A DNA stretch of 64,000 nucleotides from Varroa destructor (Eukaryota; Arthropoda; Arachnida; Mesostigmata; Varroidae): the NCBI RefSeq assembly GCF_002443255.2, contig NW_019211454.1:10562248-10626247 (forward strand), in the 5' to 3' direction. Shown here piece by piece: positions 29,361-42,536 of the stretch. Position 1 is the stretch's first letter; every line of letters begins with the position of its first letter. The notes under the pieces were generated by a model. That model was not told the DNA's origin. It worked only from the letters and a program-made list of their open reading frames with translations, and made no database searches. Position numbers and translations under genes: made by a program.

Positions 29361-32300
29361 GCAAAAGTGATAATAATTCAGTTTTAGTAAATTGAATCGT
29401 TATCACTGAATTGACACATGGCGCTTAGAGATACTCAACAGGTAACTTAATTATTCCCCCTAGCTGTTACTTACTGAGACAACGAAACTAGCTGCGCTTG
29501 AATTGAACGTGGTATGCAACTTAAATTATAGGGCCAGAGGCAAAATATGGATAGCATTGTTGTTGCCACATACAACACCAATAGATAGACTGAATAATAC
29601 TTCCCTGTTGGCATTGTAACCCGTCGGCCATTTCGTTGTAGCAATACGTTTAATCACCTTGGATAGGGGGATCCATGAGCGATAGAAGCCGAAGTTCTTG
29701 CAATAACTACAAGTTACTTCGTCTAACAATCTGACCGTACATATCTATTCATACATTTCTATTAATTATGTATTTCAGTGTATTGTAACCCAATTACTTT
29801 AATGTTCATAAAAACTGAAAGGTAATAAAAACGTTGCTTTGAGGAAGGATTACATCTATCTACATTTATCGCAATAGTTTTATGGGCGGAACAGGTTAAA
29901 CTGTAGTGCTGAAATATATTGCATTAGCGTTAAATAGGCAACGAAAATCGTTGCCCATAGGGATACGTGAGAATTTTCAAAAAATACTCCGAATTAGCGC
30001 AATGTCTATTAGAAATTAGACTGACAATAAATTATTGGAGAGGTGGTACATAAATAAAAAGGTTCCTAACAAGAAACGCAGTATCAATCAAACTGAGAAG
30101 AAGTTTACTGCAGGAAAAAAAATTTTACTCTTTTATTAAAAGTCTTACTCTTTTATTTTCGAAAACCGCCTAGAAAAAAGAAAGCCTAAAAAAGCGCAAA
30201 ATCCACACCTCACGTGACATGAGAGTCCCCAGACCTCGTTGTCAGTTTTCTAACCTCGGAAATCAATGGAATAAAGTACACTCTTTTTCGGTTACCAGAA
30301 ACATTCGATTTTCTCGAGTTTGAACTTCGATTCACTGTACAACGAAAACATCACTAACTCATAGAAGATAGACAATACACCTTCGAATGGTATTTAGAGA
30401 TAAAAAAAATACACAGACAAATCATTAGTCATTCGAAAATAATGCCGTAATTTAACATGATGATATAGAGCTATTTGTCTTTCACAGGGCTATTTTTCAC
30501 GGAGATACAATATAGTTGTGTAACGGACATTTAGGTACTTTGTAATGTCATTCGAGGGATCAACAATGGATAAATTAATAAATATTTACGTATAAAATTA
30601 TAATATAACGGCCAAAAGTTAATAGATAAAACTATATCTATATATAAAAAAAAACGTTATAATTTCAACTAATAGGATAGAAGATACTGCAGCAGTGGCA
30701 GTGGTAGTTGAAAGGCTCACGAGCTATTTAAGTGGCTTTTTTCAACTAGACAATTCAACTTGTCAGCCAAATAAATTGCGAGCGATCCCGCAACATCGCT
30801 AGCCCGTAGACGACGTAGCCGACAAATGACGAGCTCATGAATGAATCATTTTGCCGATCGTCTTACCTCTCTACTCAACGCCTGCTGTCTGTGACGACTT
30901 TGTGAAGAATAAGACTGCTCCCGTAAAATGCTCATTTTTGCCCCTTTACGTATTTTTCTAGGTGTTGAAATGTCGAACTGCGTACGTTAGCTGTTTCTCG
31001 CATTCTTCCTCGATCCATAGATATGTACATATATGTGTATATATATGTAACAGCTAGAGAGAAGCGTATTCCTCCCGCTGTCTATTAGCTCGAGTCTCTG
31101 TATTTTATGGACGCATTTTTTCTGGTCGTTGTAGCCGTAGTTATCCATCCGTCTGAATGAGTCGCTGCAACGAAAGCACGAACAACAGACCTGTGTTTCC
31201 TGCGTTGGCTGTGAGCAGGGCTGAACAGAGTTGAGGGCGTCAAAAAAGCGGATACAGGGTAAGGGGGCAACGGGGAGGGGTCACCGCAACGTCGCTTCGT
31301 TTACCTTGTTGTATAGGCGATTTTCGAGGCAAACGTTGAGTGCTATTACCATTAACATAGCTACTGAAGGTGGCTCTACGATGACTATTAACACTATAAT
31401 ATTAGCGATTTTAACAAAGCCATCCAAAGAATTATTAGTACTTAACTTTGTAGTAGACGGTAAGTGCGTTATTGTGTTATTTACGGTTGCAAAGCTAAGT
31501 GTTTGATCGGTTAAAACACATATGATAGAAACAAAACAAATGCGCTATATATATATAAAATCGTAATGAGCTGTAAATAGGTAGTTCTGGGGGTTGACGT
31601 TGGCCTGTCACCTGCCAGTAAAAGGGTTACGTGGTGATGACTGACAAGCTCGCTCTTTATACTACTGCCCGTAATGGGAGCATCCGTCCAGCCAACATAG
31701 TGAGAATGACAGGGAAAAATAGGTTATTTCGATTTCTTCGTTACCACTTTCTTGGTTAGATTCATTTGCTAAAAGGAAGGGCATATGCAATAGATAATCG
31801 GATTCGACACTGGTAGCTCCGATTATGGCCCTTGAAACGTGGCAAATAGACAGGACGTTCCAAATGAAAACTGATCTTGATTTTTCTCAAGCTACGCCCT
31901 GTGCACCTTGCTTACCTGTCCGGCAGAACTTGAAAAGTAAAATCAACGGATTAAAATGTGGCAAGATTTCAACTAGGTATTAAATAAAGTTAATATTCAT
32001 TCGGATAACGATTGCGACCAGCAGCAAATGTTGCAGCGTGAAAAGCCAATGGCTCTCCTGTTTCGAACTACGATGTCCTTCCGTCCAATGTCGAAAATTT
32101 TAAACGATATTACCTACTTTCTCAACGGCCACCTTTCAAAGTCGACTTCGTTCCATGTCGAAATTTTGCCGATTTTACCGCTAATCTAGCTTGCTATAGT
32201 AACAGGAAAACATTACCTAATCAGTTGTCTATTAGATCTTTCCGTTTAACTCAGTAATCGTTCAGAAACTTAGTAACAGTACAGAATTCCTCTGTACGGT

Positions 32301-34735
32301 TTTCTTATGATTTAAAAACATACGCCTTAAGCGTCGGCCGAGCTACAATCAGTGAACAGGTTTATGATCGAATAGGCCAGTCGCGGACCAGAATGGAAGA
32401 GAAGTTTAGGTAGAACATGTTAGCAACATTTAATGAACCTCCACAAGGGAACAGAACTGCGGTGGGTTATCGGTTCTGAATAAATAGCTTAAATAAAATA
32501 GAAATAAGCTCAGCTTCGAATATCAAATAAGATTCGTGTTTTATCTGAGGAAGTATCTGTCTCTCTTTCATATTTGGCTGCATGGACAGCGTGAAGAGTT
32601 CTCGTCGTGAAGAGTTATAAATCATTGTGTAAATAAAAACACCCATATCTCATTTGAAGCAACAGTCCCCGAGGCCATTACGAATTCGCAGCACCCAAAT
32701 GACTCGTACCTAATGGCTATTTAGCTTGTGCATTCTTCTCTTTCAATATCTATTCGGTAAAATTATCATCTGCCATTATTGATAAGCGACATTAACAATG
32801 ACTTTTTTTTTTTCGCCACAATCATTTGTTTAGTTTTACTCGAATGTTGGAACTCCGTATTGGAAATGACTGTTTAGTCGAACGTCTGATAACAAACGAT
32901 TTTCATTATATCTTCTCTGTGTTTTAATCACTCCCAAACAATAATCATATTAGGCAACTACGTTCACCCATGGAAGAGGCACTTGCGCCAAATAGGTAGG
33001 TATTGCCATGGAAGGCGTATCACCTAAATTGGACACGCCCAGATGCTATTGACGGCGGGTCGCCATCTTGAAAAATAATGCATCGTTTCGCATAAATACG
33101 TGGTCTTGACCAGAATATTCCCACCTTTGGAGATTGTCTTGTATGAAATCGGAATAGACTTTCTTTCTTATCTTCAGCGGGTTTTGCCGCTTAACGATTA
33201 GCGTCGCGATATCGACAACTTTTTGATGCCAATAGTATAATATCGATATTGAAAAACTAGTACTTCTAAAGCACCTCGAAATTAACTAGTTTAAATGTAC
33301 GTTGACGTTGAAGCATGTCAGCTTCAGCGTCTGATTGGCTGTTACTTACTTTCCTGTCAACCTGCCTACTACTGTTACATATATAAATAGAAATAAGACA
33401 GATGCGTGTTACTATACAAGCACACACCCTATATCTATTCTATAGTAGTTCAGTGTCTACAGTGACGATGCTCTTGCGGGTGATACTACTCGACGCCAAA
33501 AAAAAAACTGATCCGTTTGAATATACGGCGCGCGACTCACGACGGAGGTTTTTGTAACACCGAGGACAGACCTCGAGTCGACGCCTACGACAGTTACTCG
33601 CCATATCTTTCAATATAGGACTGTACACGTCTTCATGTATATATAGCGGTATATATGGCTGCATTATTATGCCAGCTGGTAGACGCGACGACATCAGTAA
33701 AAATTCGCTATTACTACTGGTATAATTGTTGTGCCTATGCGTGTGTGTGTGATAAAAGTTTCCAAACCGGGCCTGTGCACTTTTGGCGCATTCTTAGGCT
33801 TCGCAATGCATTGTCCAGGATAGCTCCAAAATGTGGAAAATAGAAAGAGAGGGCATCTACCTATAACCTAGACAAATAACAATGTTTTGAGGATCTCCCA
33901 TAACTAAACGTCAGCAGATCTTCTCACTGGTCCGCTTTACTATTTCAAATTTACTTAACTGAATCATTTTGCACATGGTTTGGCGATAAAACACGCAGCC
34001 ATGGGCTAGTGATGACCACCTCACGGTTTTTGCAAGAGTAATATGTTTATCTGCACAAAGTGACGGATAAAGGGCCGATGTTACAAGGACACGCTTAAAG
34101 TCAAATGTTGAAAAAGCATCGTGCTGATCTAAGTATTCACTTTGAGAATCTCTTTCACACATACTATGTAAGTAGTAAGCAATATACTTATCTATTAAAC
34201 GCTACGCAAGATGAAGCAAATACCAGCATTCGATAACTGTCTGACTTCTGCAAAGCACGGAAGATAACGCCATCGGTAACAGAAGAAAAGAAATCCGGCT
34301 AAAATTGGCCACCTATGAAATAGAAAGGAGCGTTATAAACGACGAACGGTGTCGAAACCTCCAGTCGTTGTCTCAACAAAGCGGAATCCCAATTGCTCAG
34401 AGCCGGCTACTTCAATTTCCATTAATAATAAATTGTGCATTTACCGTAACGATACGTGAATGATCTGTATCATGTATTAAGGGCAGCTTTCATCTTCAGT
34501 TCTATTGTTTTACGAAAACTGCCACAAATTGGTTGTAAATCCCGCCGTATTAAATACAACAGAGCAATAACTCAATAGAAAAAGTCAAAATTTGATTACT
34601 TTTCATGTTTCTCTATTGAAGTTGTTTTCCTCCCTATTTTTTTGCGTACTGTTCCACTTTTAAATCCGAATTGACTTAAGGTTAAACGGTTCTAGTTGAA
34701 TAACAATCTTGAATCAGGATATCGCATGGCTTACT

Positions 34736-34797
34736 GTACCAGGTTAGTAGGGGCGCGTGTCCACTATGGCGATCACGCGCCCCTACTAATCTGGTAC
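34736..34797. repeat. near-perfect inverted repeat, 24-bp arms, 14-base loop
   Basis: The left arm 34736-34759 and right arm 34774-34797 are reverse complements apart from one position, which would be a G:U pair in RNA of the + strand. The loop is 14 bases (34760-34773). The inner part of the stem is GC-rich, unlike its surroundings. A few further base pairs are possible below the stem if one base is bulged. Stem and loop sizes are compatible with a pre-miRNA-like or siRNA-producing hairpin, although I recognise no known miRNA seed. It could equally be a fold-back mutation product. Confidence 0.92.
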
Positions 34798-37566
34798 GAG
34801 TCAGTTCAAACTCCCTTTTTACTATTATTGTATGTACGCAGAGCTGTATCTATTTCTATTTCGTTCCGACAGACACACAATTCACAGTATATTAACAAAA
34901 ATATCCATTGAGATAATGAAGCCGAAGCAATTCAACATTATTATTCGGTATTTGTACAGGATACACAGTATATAACGCATACAGTTCCAAGTACGTTCTT
35001 TTCAGTGTGTTTTGACACTGTGCTACGCTATAGCACGTCATATCACGTTCAGTATTATGAAGTGGGCTCAAACAAGGTTAGATTGTGTAGTCTATGCGCA
35101 CTTGGCAACAGCCAAAAAAAGAATATAGCTCCTTTTTCTCTCAGCAGAAGCACCCCGTCCCATTCTCGCCTTCCAGGCTTCTTGAAATATACTACATGCG
35201 AATAAGGACGAAGGGCCCGATCAGCCGGCAAGTGGTCGACTGACCGTTTTTGAAATTTCTACTTTGTTGATTTCCGGTAAAGTCGACAATCAAGGACCGC
35301 TATTACTAGGTGTTATATCGAGGAACTGGCAAGACAATCGGTGATGCGTTGGGGCCTTTCTGCGTTGGTCATTCGCGCTACGTTGTTGAGGCCAACGTTG
35401 TTAACACATGCCTGACAACGACAACACTAATAGCAACAAGTAATGTCAGTGGCGCCATGGCGTAAAATGCACAAAGAGATAATGCGACATCTGTGACGTC
35501 TACCCATTATTCGGTACGCTCCGCGATATTAAAGCTCACATCAGGAACTGTTGGCTGGTTCGTCAACATCGTCCGACAACAACATATAGCAACAAATCAT
35601 GAACTCCACCCTATTTCTGACTGAATAGGGAGCGAACATTCCGCCAAATAAGACCTCTTCGTGGGGCCTACTTTCTGCAGTACAGGACACAACTACTAAA
35701 CTGGTCAACGGCCAGCAACTCCAAATAGGCTAACAACTATTATTATTATCATTATAGCTTCAAACACTTTTGTCGACATGTTATGTAATACTAACAGTGA
35801 ACATCATCGACAAATTCCAAGCCGTTCGACACCGTGGGCTTTCAAATCGACAGTTAACTTCAGGTAACATATTCATTAGGTAGTAGCCATTGGTGGAACA
35901 ATAATGAAGATCATTTCATTATTGGCGGTGATTAAAATCTACACAAAAAAAAAATACCTGTTAGCTGGGTGACCGTCTATCACATCTTTTGTTTTTTTGT
36001 TCCCACTTATTTGCGATACTACCACAAAGTTAAAACAAGCAAGTACTACCCGTCCAAACTCGTTCAACTCTGAACTGCTGCATGGCTATCACTGTTGAAC
36101 TTTTTCAGTCGTCGTATTCAACTGCTGGAAGATCATTTAGCTATGTTTCTTTTTAGATTTGCTTGATCATCTCAAAAGTTCTCCTGTCATGGATCACAAA
36201 AGGCTAAATACATAAATACGATCATACATTACAGAGATGTTTTAACGCAGGAAATGCTATGTAAGTAACGAGGCCCAAACTGGTGCCTTATCCCTGCGAA
36301 AAATTTGCTGTCCTAGGATTCAGGCCTGCTTTGCTCAACAGCGTTACACTATTTTTTTTTTTATAAGCTTCTTTATAACTATACAAAAATCCTGTTTCGT
36401 CTCTAAGAACCACCTAAGATATTGACATCAGTTATGAAGAGCTCATTACTTTCTTGTATAGAATAGGGTGCACGCTGTGTAACACTCCATTTTCGGTTTC
36501 TAAAAAAATAACAATCACACGGAATTTGCCGCTTTCAAAGGTTTTGCGGAATACAAATAAGTGCACTGAAACTTCCTTTGTAAATACGTAAACGCTAACG
36601 TGGCGTCAGAGACTCAACCACTGGTCGGCATGTAAATGACAAAAGTCGGGCCCTTCATCGATGCTTCTTTAAGCCAGTAGTATTTCCCTACTTCTGTTAT
36701 GTATGTATTCTGACGGGTTACACACATGCGCAGGTATTTAAATCCTGTACGACTCAAGCCTATAGTATATATATACATGTAACGCCGAAATTCGTCTAAG
36801 ACAATCAGGTGACAAATATACATTATGGCAGAGATCTATAATCATCCAAAAAGCTCATAAAAGGCGTCCGACTAAACCATCGAAACAACAGAAAGCCTCA
36901 ATACTCCAGCCGATGATTTCGACATTGGCTTTTCTCGCAACGACACGATTGTCGCAAGCCAACAGCACAAAAAATTGGAAAACTTAATAAGTACTGCCAT
37001 AGCCAACACCCACAATAAACTTAAAGAATAAAAAAAAAAACTTCAAGGTCTCTAAATACACCTTGTTGCTTGTATTCCTAGTTAGTGACAAAGTCATTGT
37101 CGTCGTCAACACACATATTAGCCAATAGTAAAACAGCCGATGTATCGTCTTATCGTTGCTATGTACGTATTTTTCACCACGGCCTGTACAGGTTCTTGTT
37201 GCGCTATAGGTGATTTTCGTCACTGCAATGAAAAGAAATACATAGTCGTCGTTTTGAACTTGTCTTTGTATTTTTCCTGACTCCTCTGCTCGTTATCTAC
37301 CGCTCTTTCGAATGCTAATCTTTGCTGTTTCTAATTGCCCTATGAAGTTTTCTGTATCTTTTGCGTATCTAACGTCATCACCATGGGCAAGCACGTACAT
37401 GCACGTGCGCTGGCTTTCCCTTCCATCTTGTCGTTTGCTCGACTTTTTCGTCTATAGCGGTCTTCCTCCATATTTAGTTTTCAGCATTCGCCTTCTTGTT
37501 TGGGTTACTGACAATCGTACGGTGGTGAACTAATCGTGTAGGGGTAATAACAACAACCACCATGAC

Positions 37567-37590
37567 AGCAGCAGCAGTAGTAGTAGTAGC
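37567..37590 (+). repeat. (GCA)n/(GTA)n compound microsatellite
   Basis: Short GCA units run directly into GTA units, giving trinucleotide low complexity. No coding context. Confidence 0.85.
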
Positions 37591-38097
37591 GATCGAAACC
37601 CTTTATTGCCCTGCCTCTCACGTTTAACTTACGTCGAACGCTGCGTATTCGACCGAAGAAAGACCTACTTGTTCTCTGTATATGCATCATACCGCCAACG
37701 GCACTGCTGCTCCTGTGGTGGCTACCTGATCAAATGAGACGCTTACTAGACGAGGCGAAGACCCATTAATAGCTCCCCTGTCTCCAGCGATGTAATTGTA
37801 GTAAAAGATCTAAATCCGACAAAAGATTCTTCGTTCCACCAGGTTACCGATCTTGGATGTTGCTAGAAATGATGATGAAGAAACGACGACCACCGGTGGT
37901 GACTGGCAAACGCGGTCATCGCCATCGTCGTGGTTAACTACAGGCAGCGCATTTAGATCGTCGAACACTACCCGATATTCTCATCCGTGCCTCACACACA
38001 ATAGACACACGACTATATTCTAGTCTCAGTGGAGTGTCAATGATATGGCTGTAGTTCTTTCTGCTAATGCTTCCGTGTGTAATTAGGCAAACTATGC

Positions 38098-38330
38098 AAC
38101 GGGATGGCTCAGTAGATAAGCAGCTGCAGCACATATAACCAGATTCTCGTTTCCATTGCCTTTACTTTTGCAATTTTTTTTTAATTTTACCTTTGTAGCC
38201 GCCACTCCATCATACGGCTCGTTCCCAATTCTAGATGAAGTGTGTTTACGTCCAGATTCGAACCTAAACCACCACGTGTCCCTCACACCTTACGCCGCCG
38301 TGAGGACAGAGATTCCCTCTACTGCCTAAT
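38098..38330. mobile_element. possible tRNA-derived SINE remnant
   Basis: On the + strand, positions 38103-38113 read TGGCTCAGTAG, an exact match to the RNA polymerase III A-box consensus (TRGYNNARNNG), followed by a few bases that could form part of a D stem. On the - strand, near 38267-38257, GGTTCGAATCT matches a B box (GGTTCGANNCC) at nearly every position. The two modules face each other in opposite orientations, and neither can be folded into a full tRNA cloverleaf, so no tRNA gene is called. A degraded tRNA-derived SINE, or two nested ones, would explain them. Confidence 0.25.
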
Positions 38331-41300
38331 TGTAAGTAACTCCATGTAGTTTTGTCATGGTTAATGTTCTGAAACGTTTAATTGTGACAAAACTGGTTCA
38401 AATGGTGTTTGCATTACGTTTAAAGCTTTAGAGTCAGCAGAGTACGTACATCACTACTGGCTGTAAAAGCGAGCGCGCAATATTTTGAATTTTGAACTAA
38501 TTTAGAGCGTAGTTTTGCGTTCCTTAACGAATGGTTAACGTTTACCTATAATAGTCGTCACATAGTAGCGCGATAGACTGAAATTATGTATTGCCGTAGC
38601 AATGAATGGTACACCCACTTTACAGCGCACCAGAATGTGAATATTATGGAAAAGTGCAAGAAAAATGTTTGTTAATTTTCGAGTTGTACTTCAGTTGTAG
38701 CAGAAGAAATCACTCTAGTTACACCCCTATCGGGTGTATAGCTAGACGGAAACTATATGTGTATTTGTAACTGTGCATCTATATGTTTATGTTTCATCTA
38801 ACCATTTCTGGTTGAAAGGAGACGCAGCCAAAAAATTTTTTACGGAGTTTTTTTTAATAATAATTGCATTTGATCGCTCCCAGTGAAGAAGTGCGCTTCC
38901 TTTGGCCGCAAATACCCGACTCGGGAAATGCACTGTTAGCACCTTAACCGCTATAAACGTAATGTCTTGCATAGCTAGTGTCGGAAATATTAATGGGTAC
39001 GAGCTCCTGCTCGACGTGGCCCCCCGCAGCTGACCAACAAAAATGTTCTAGAGGTGCTCACACTTTGACACCGTCTATCTTTGTTATGCCTACTTCACAC
39101 CTTGTCGTTTCCAAAGTATAAGTTTTTTATCGTTGTTATCATCACTGAGTCTCTATTTTCTTCGCAGGTCATCACTATGGGCTGGGTTCTTGCCAAGCGC
39201 TTCCTGCGAGTTTTCAATATTTCCAGTGCAGCTTCTGGGACGTTTCTGTCACTACAACTAGCCGATATTATCTCTCTCTCCGGTATAAACGATTCGTTTA
39301 TATATAGGAATATTAGGACTGCTGTTTCTACTACATGTGTGGTATGGCAAAAAAACGTTCCTCACGGGAGAAAGGAAGAAGGTTTTATTTGCTGTTACTG
39401 CCGTTGCAATACCAATAACATGTACCATTTTGACTAATATGACACATAGATACGCGTCTCACTGGCCGAACGGTCACTCGACCTACTATGATAGTTGGTG
39501 CCTCCTACGGCAGTTATTCTTATTAAAAGCTCGATAGGTTGTTCCTCATGCAAGCGGAGTAGCAATCAGCTGTTGTCCTTCAGCGAAATAGGCATACACG
39601 AGCACAGTTACATTGCTGCCGCTGATAATAATCTTAAAAGGACGTGAATAAATTTCCACAAATCGAAAAGAGCTGGACATCGTAATCAGTTTGACTAGAC
39701 AGCTTGCAGCTCAATGACTGAATCAGCTTGAGTACTTCATTTGAAGTCCAAGGGCTCTAAACGTCCTTGTTGCTTACTGTTACCACTATGACAAACTGCT
39801 AAGAATTTACGTTCCAATTGAGTACGGAACTAGCTGCCTCGTTTAATTACGTAGTTCTATAGTAGTCGTCGATGCCTAGTTGTAAATTATATGATAAAAT
39901 AAAGTGGCTTAGTGTATGGAAACTCTTTTAGCTTCCAACGCAGACTTTATTTGTATATCTAGCTCGTTACTATGACCTTAGTTATGCAGTTTTCTATCTA
40001 AAACGTACGACAAATATTTTTCTAATCAAAGTGAGATCCTGTTCATTAATGGGTCAGTGCAAATGTAAGCATAATAAAAATGTAATTTTGGAAAAAAATA
40101 ACACAAAATAACATTGTCGTCTGACTGTTCCGATACCTACTGAGTGATAGCATCCGACAATAGTGACAAAAAGTTATATTTGCGTTTGCAAGATAAGCGT
40201 AGAGGTATCCACAAAATGTAAATGACATTTACGTTATCTAAAAAATATGCATAGTAATAATATTAATTTGTCTATTACTAATCATATCAATCAAAATGGA
40301 GAAAGCCAGCCATTACTAGCTGAAACCACACTATACATTTATTATACGTATCCAATCATGAAAGTTTTATCTAATAAGTTTATTTATTTATATATTAAAG
40401 CCAACATGAACTACGGTAAAAGATCGAGAAGAAGATATGCTTATCCCACGTGATTAGGCCTCTGTGTGTTGAGGCGCCAATTTTTTCAGGCAATAACTGT
40501 ATATATCTAACTGAGGACTATTTGAGAGCACGATTTTTATCTACAGTTACAGTTCGCGGGTCCTATGAAGCTTTATTTCAATTAAATATCCTGAACGTCT
40601 TGCCGAGAGACAACTGACGACATTCAGGCGCTAGCTTAGCGAGTATCATAAGGAAGCTTCTCATAAGAGAGTATCTCTAGACCAAGGGAGAACTGAGACG
40701 AAGTATCGGAGGGTACCCATTGAAAGGTTGCGTAGCTACGAGGCCAAGTGCGCATACCTCACAGTCTGTGTACTAGTTTCTAAAGAGACTTTACAGCCGC
40801 GAGTTGTTGTATATTTTCCCAAATTAGATACTTTATTTAGAGATCGTAATTTATAAAAATGCGATTTAATCCAGGTACACTATCATAGCAATCTAGCCAA
40901 ATTCGTAATCGCTACACAATATTAGATACCTTGTAATTTTGTCAGTCAATAACAACGACAACCGTAACAATCTGTCAAGTTTCTGGTGACTAGCTGGCCA
41001 TGTATGCTAATGCTAAGTACGTTCTGTTGCAATGTCTTTTTAGTTTATTCCAACGACCACACATAACAACAACAAACAGGACTAATAATGGCGTTTCTCT
41101 ATTGCGGTGCCAAGTTTCGACTGACTGTCACTAGAGGGCATCAGCATATGCAACATGATTGTTTATTCAAGCACTGTAAATAAAGCGTAACCCTGTTGTA
41201 GTAGCAGAACAATGACTATAGCATTAGATATATTAAAGAAATGCTACGATTCATCATATATTTATTGGCTGTTCCTGTGGCTCAGTTCGGACGATTTGGG

Positions 41301-42097
41301 TATGACGGCGCTAATAATTGAAAAGGTCAACTTCTGAAGGATGCATCCATACTAGTAGTAATAGCCTACACAATCGAAACGCAGAAGTGACAATGCGACA
41401 CGAACTTTCTTTGACATATCAGCTGCAACTGCTCTCAATTCTGATTGAAACAATTAGTTCAACATTGTCCACCGTAGGTTTTATGCATCAATGAATTAGC
41501 ATATACTATACTATAATTATTACTGTTACAAATAGAAGAACAGAAGCAATCTAGTTCACAATACAGAATCTGGTCAACGAAACGGGTCCGGTGTGGAACG
41601 ATGTTCCCATTACAATATAGATGTATATGTACGTAATTATTAGACGTATCTTAACTGCGCCAGACAATACGAGATAAGACGTTACGGGTACGTAAAATAA
41701 TCTCTCTAAAAAAATAATAATCTAAATAATGCAAGTCTTAACGAGCTGTCGGTGCAGTTAGTACTGGCCATGCCTATCCATTAACTGATAATATAGCACC
41801 CTTAGTAAGCCCGACGCTGCAATATGTCGTGCTGAATGTACACTATAGGCGTACCTCATCCTTTTTTTTCGGTTTCTCTATTTCCCGATGAAACTGAACA
41901 AATCGTAACAAGAAGTATATAGCGCTGGGGAGCTCAAGCGTCGGGCAGGTGGTATATGGATCGAAAAAAAAAAAAAGCTGCTTTTTACAACTGCGTGAAA
42001 TGCTGTGAAAAAAGGAAAACAGTTTTCAGTGTAAGCAGAATTTTATAGATCCACTGTTCGGAATAAGCAACTGAATTCCCGACAACTATGTACTTAC

Positions 42098-42289
42098 CCG
42101 GACTGCGAGATAAGATCACTCCTAAATAGTCAACAAAGCCTAATAGGCCCTCACTCCATTGACCAATAATAAATATTGAATCAAAGTAAGGTTTTGACCG
42201 GAGAAAGCAAATATTTTGCCCTGAGGATTGCTGCACAAACAGGTCATCTGATATCCAATGTTGTGATTCTGAACAGGTACAGTTCGGAC
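42098..42289 (-). CDS. candidate internal exon, unknown protein
   Basis: On the - strand an acceptor (TTGCACAG) ends just before 42289, and a consensus donor (CCGG|GTAAGT) starts at 42097. The 192-base segment between them is open in one frame, enters after the first base of a codon and leaves after the first base of a codon, so it is a symmetric phase-1 exon of 64 codon equivalents. The predicted peptide starts with a Cys-containing stretch (PNCTCSES) and ends in a hydrophobic part (IIGQWSEGLLGFVDYLGVIL). I recognise no domain and found no partner exon nearby. The near-perfect donor is the main support. Confidence 0.3.
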
Positions 42290-42504
42290 CTGTGCAAATT
42301 TTCAGCACACCAACTACACCAGCTCTTTTATCTCGTTAATTACACGGTACACAAAGAAAGCATAATAAAAAAAGCGTTTATAAATAAACAAGCACCATTA
42401 TCATCATGTCAATAACACTTTTACCCATCCGTATGAAAATACAGGAATGAACATCTAGAAGTCGTCGCTGGCGGTCAGCGATCAGAGTCGTTCGACTCGA
42501 ACTT

Positions 42505-42530
<26 letters not shown>
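42505..42530 (+). repeat. (CGA)n microsatellite
   Basis: About eight to nine uninterrupted CGA units within a GC-richer block. Confidence 0.95.

Positions 42531-42536
<6 letters not shown>

Larger units (their letters stand above)
14750..34700. other. long gene-free stretch
   Basis: About 20 kb with no recognised exon, RNA gene or transposon protein. Open frames are at most about 118 codons and many begin at TTG or GTG rather than ATG. It includes the 17.0 kb inverted repeat, the CA and ATT microsatellites, a poly-A/poly-T pair at 28896-28922, and a direct repeat of TTACTCTTTTATT around 30125-30165. It is probably intergenic DNA or a large intron of a gene whose exons lie elsewhere. Confidence 0.6.
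34800..42090. other. gene-free stretch
   Basis: No protein gene recognised. It contains the GCA/GTA repeat, the tRNA-like modules near 38.1-38.3 kb and ordinary AT-rich DNA. A frame after a good acceptor (TTCTTCGCAG) at about 39165 stays open, but its product has no recognisable domain, so it is not called an exon. Confidence 0.55.

Noticed and set aside
35899..35924. 10-bp inverted repeat (also 9-bp and 8-bp ones at 12567 and 29937)
   Set aside because: Arms of 8-10 bp with short loops are expected by chance in a window of this size.
38098..38175. tRNA gene on the + strand
   Set aside because: Only the A-box/D-arm region fits; the anticodon stem and T arm cannot be formed.
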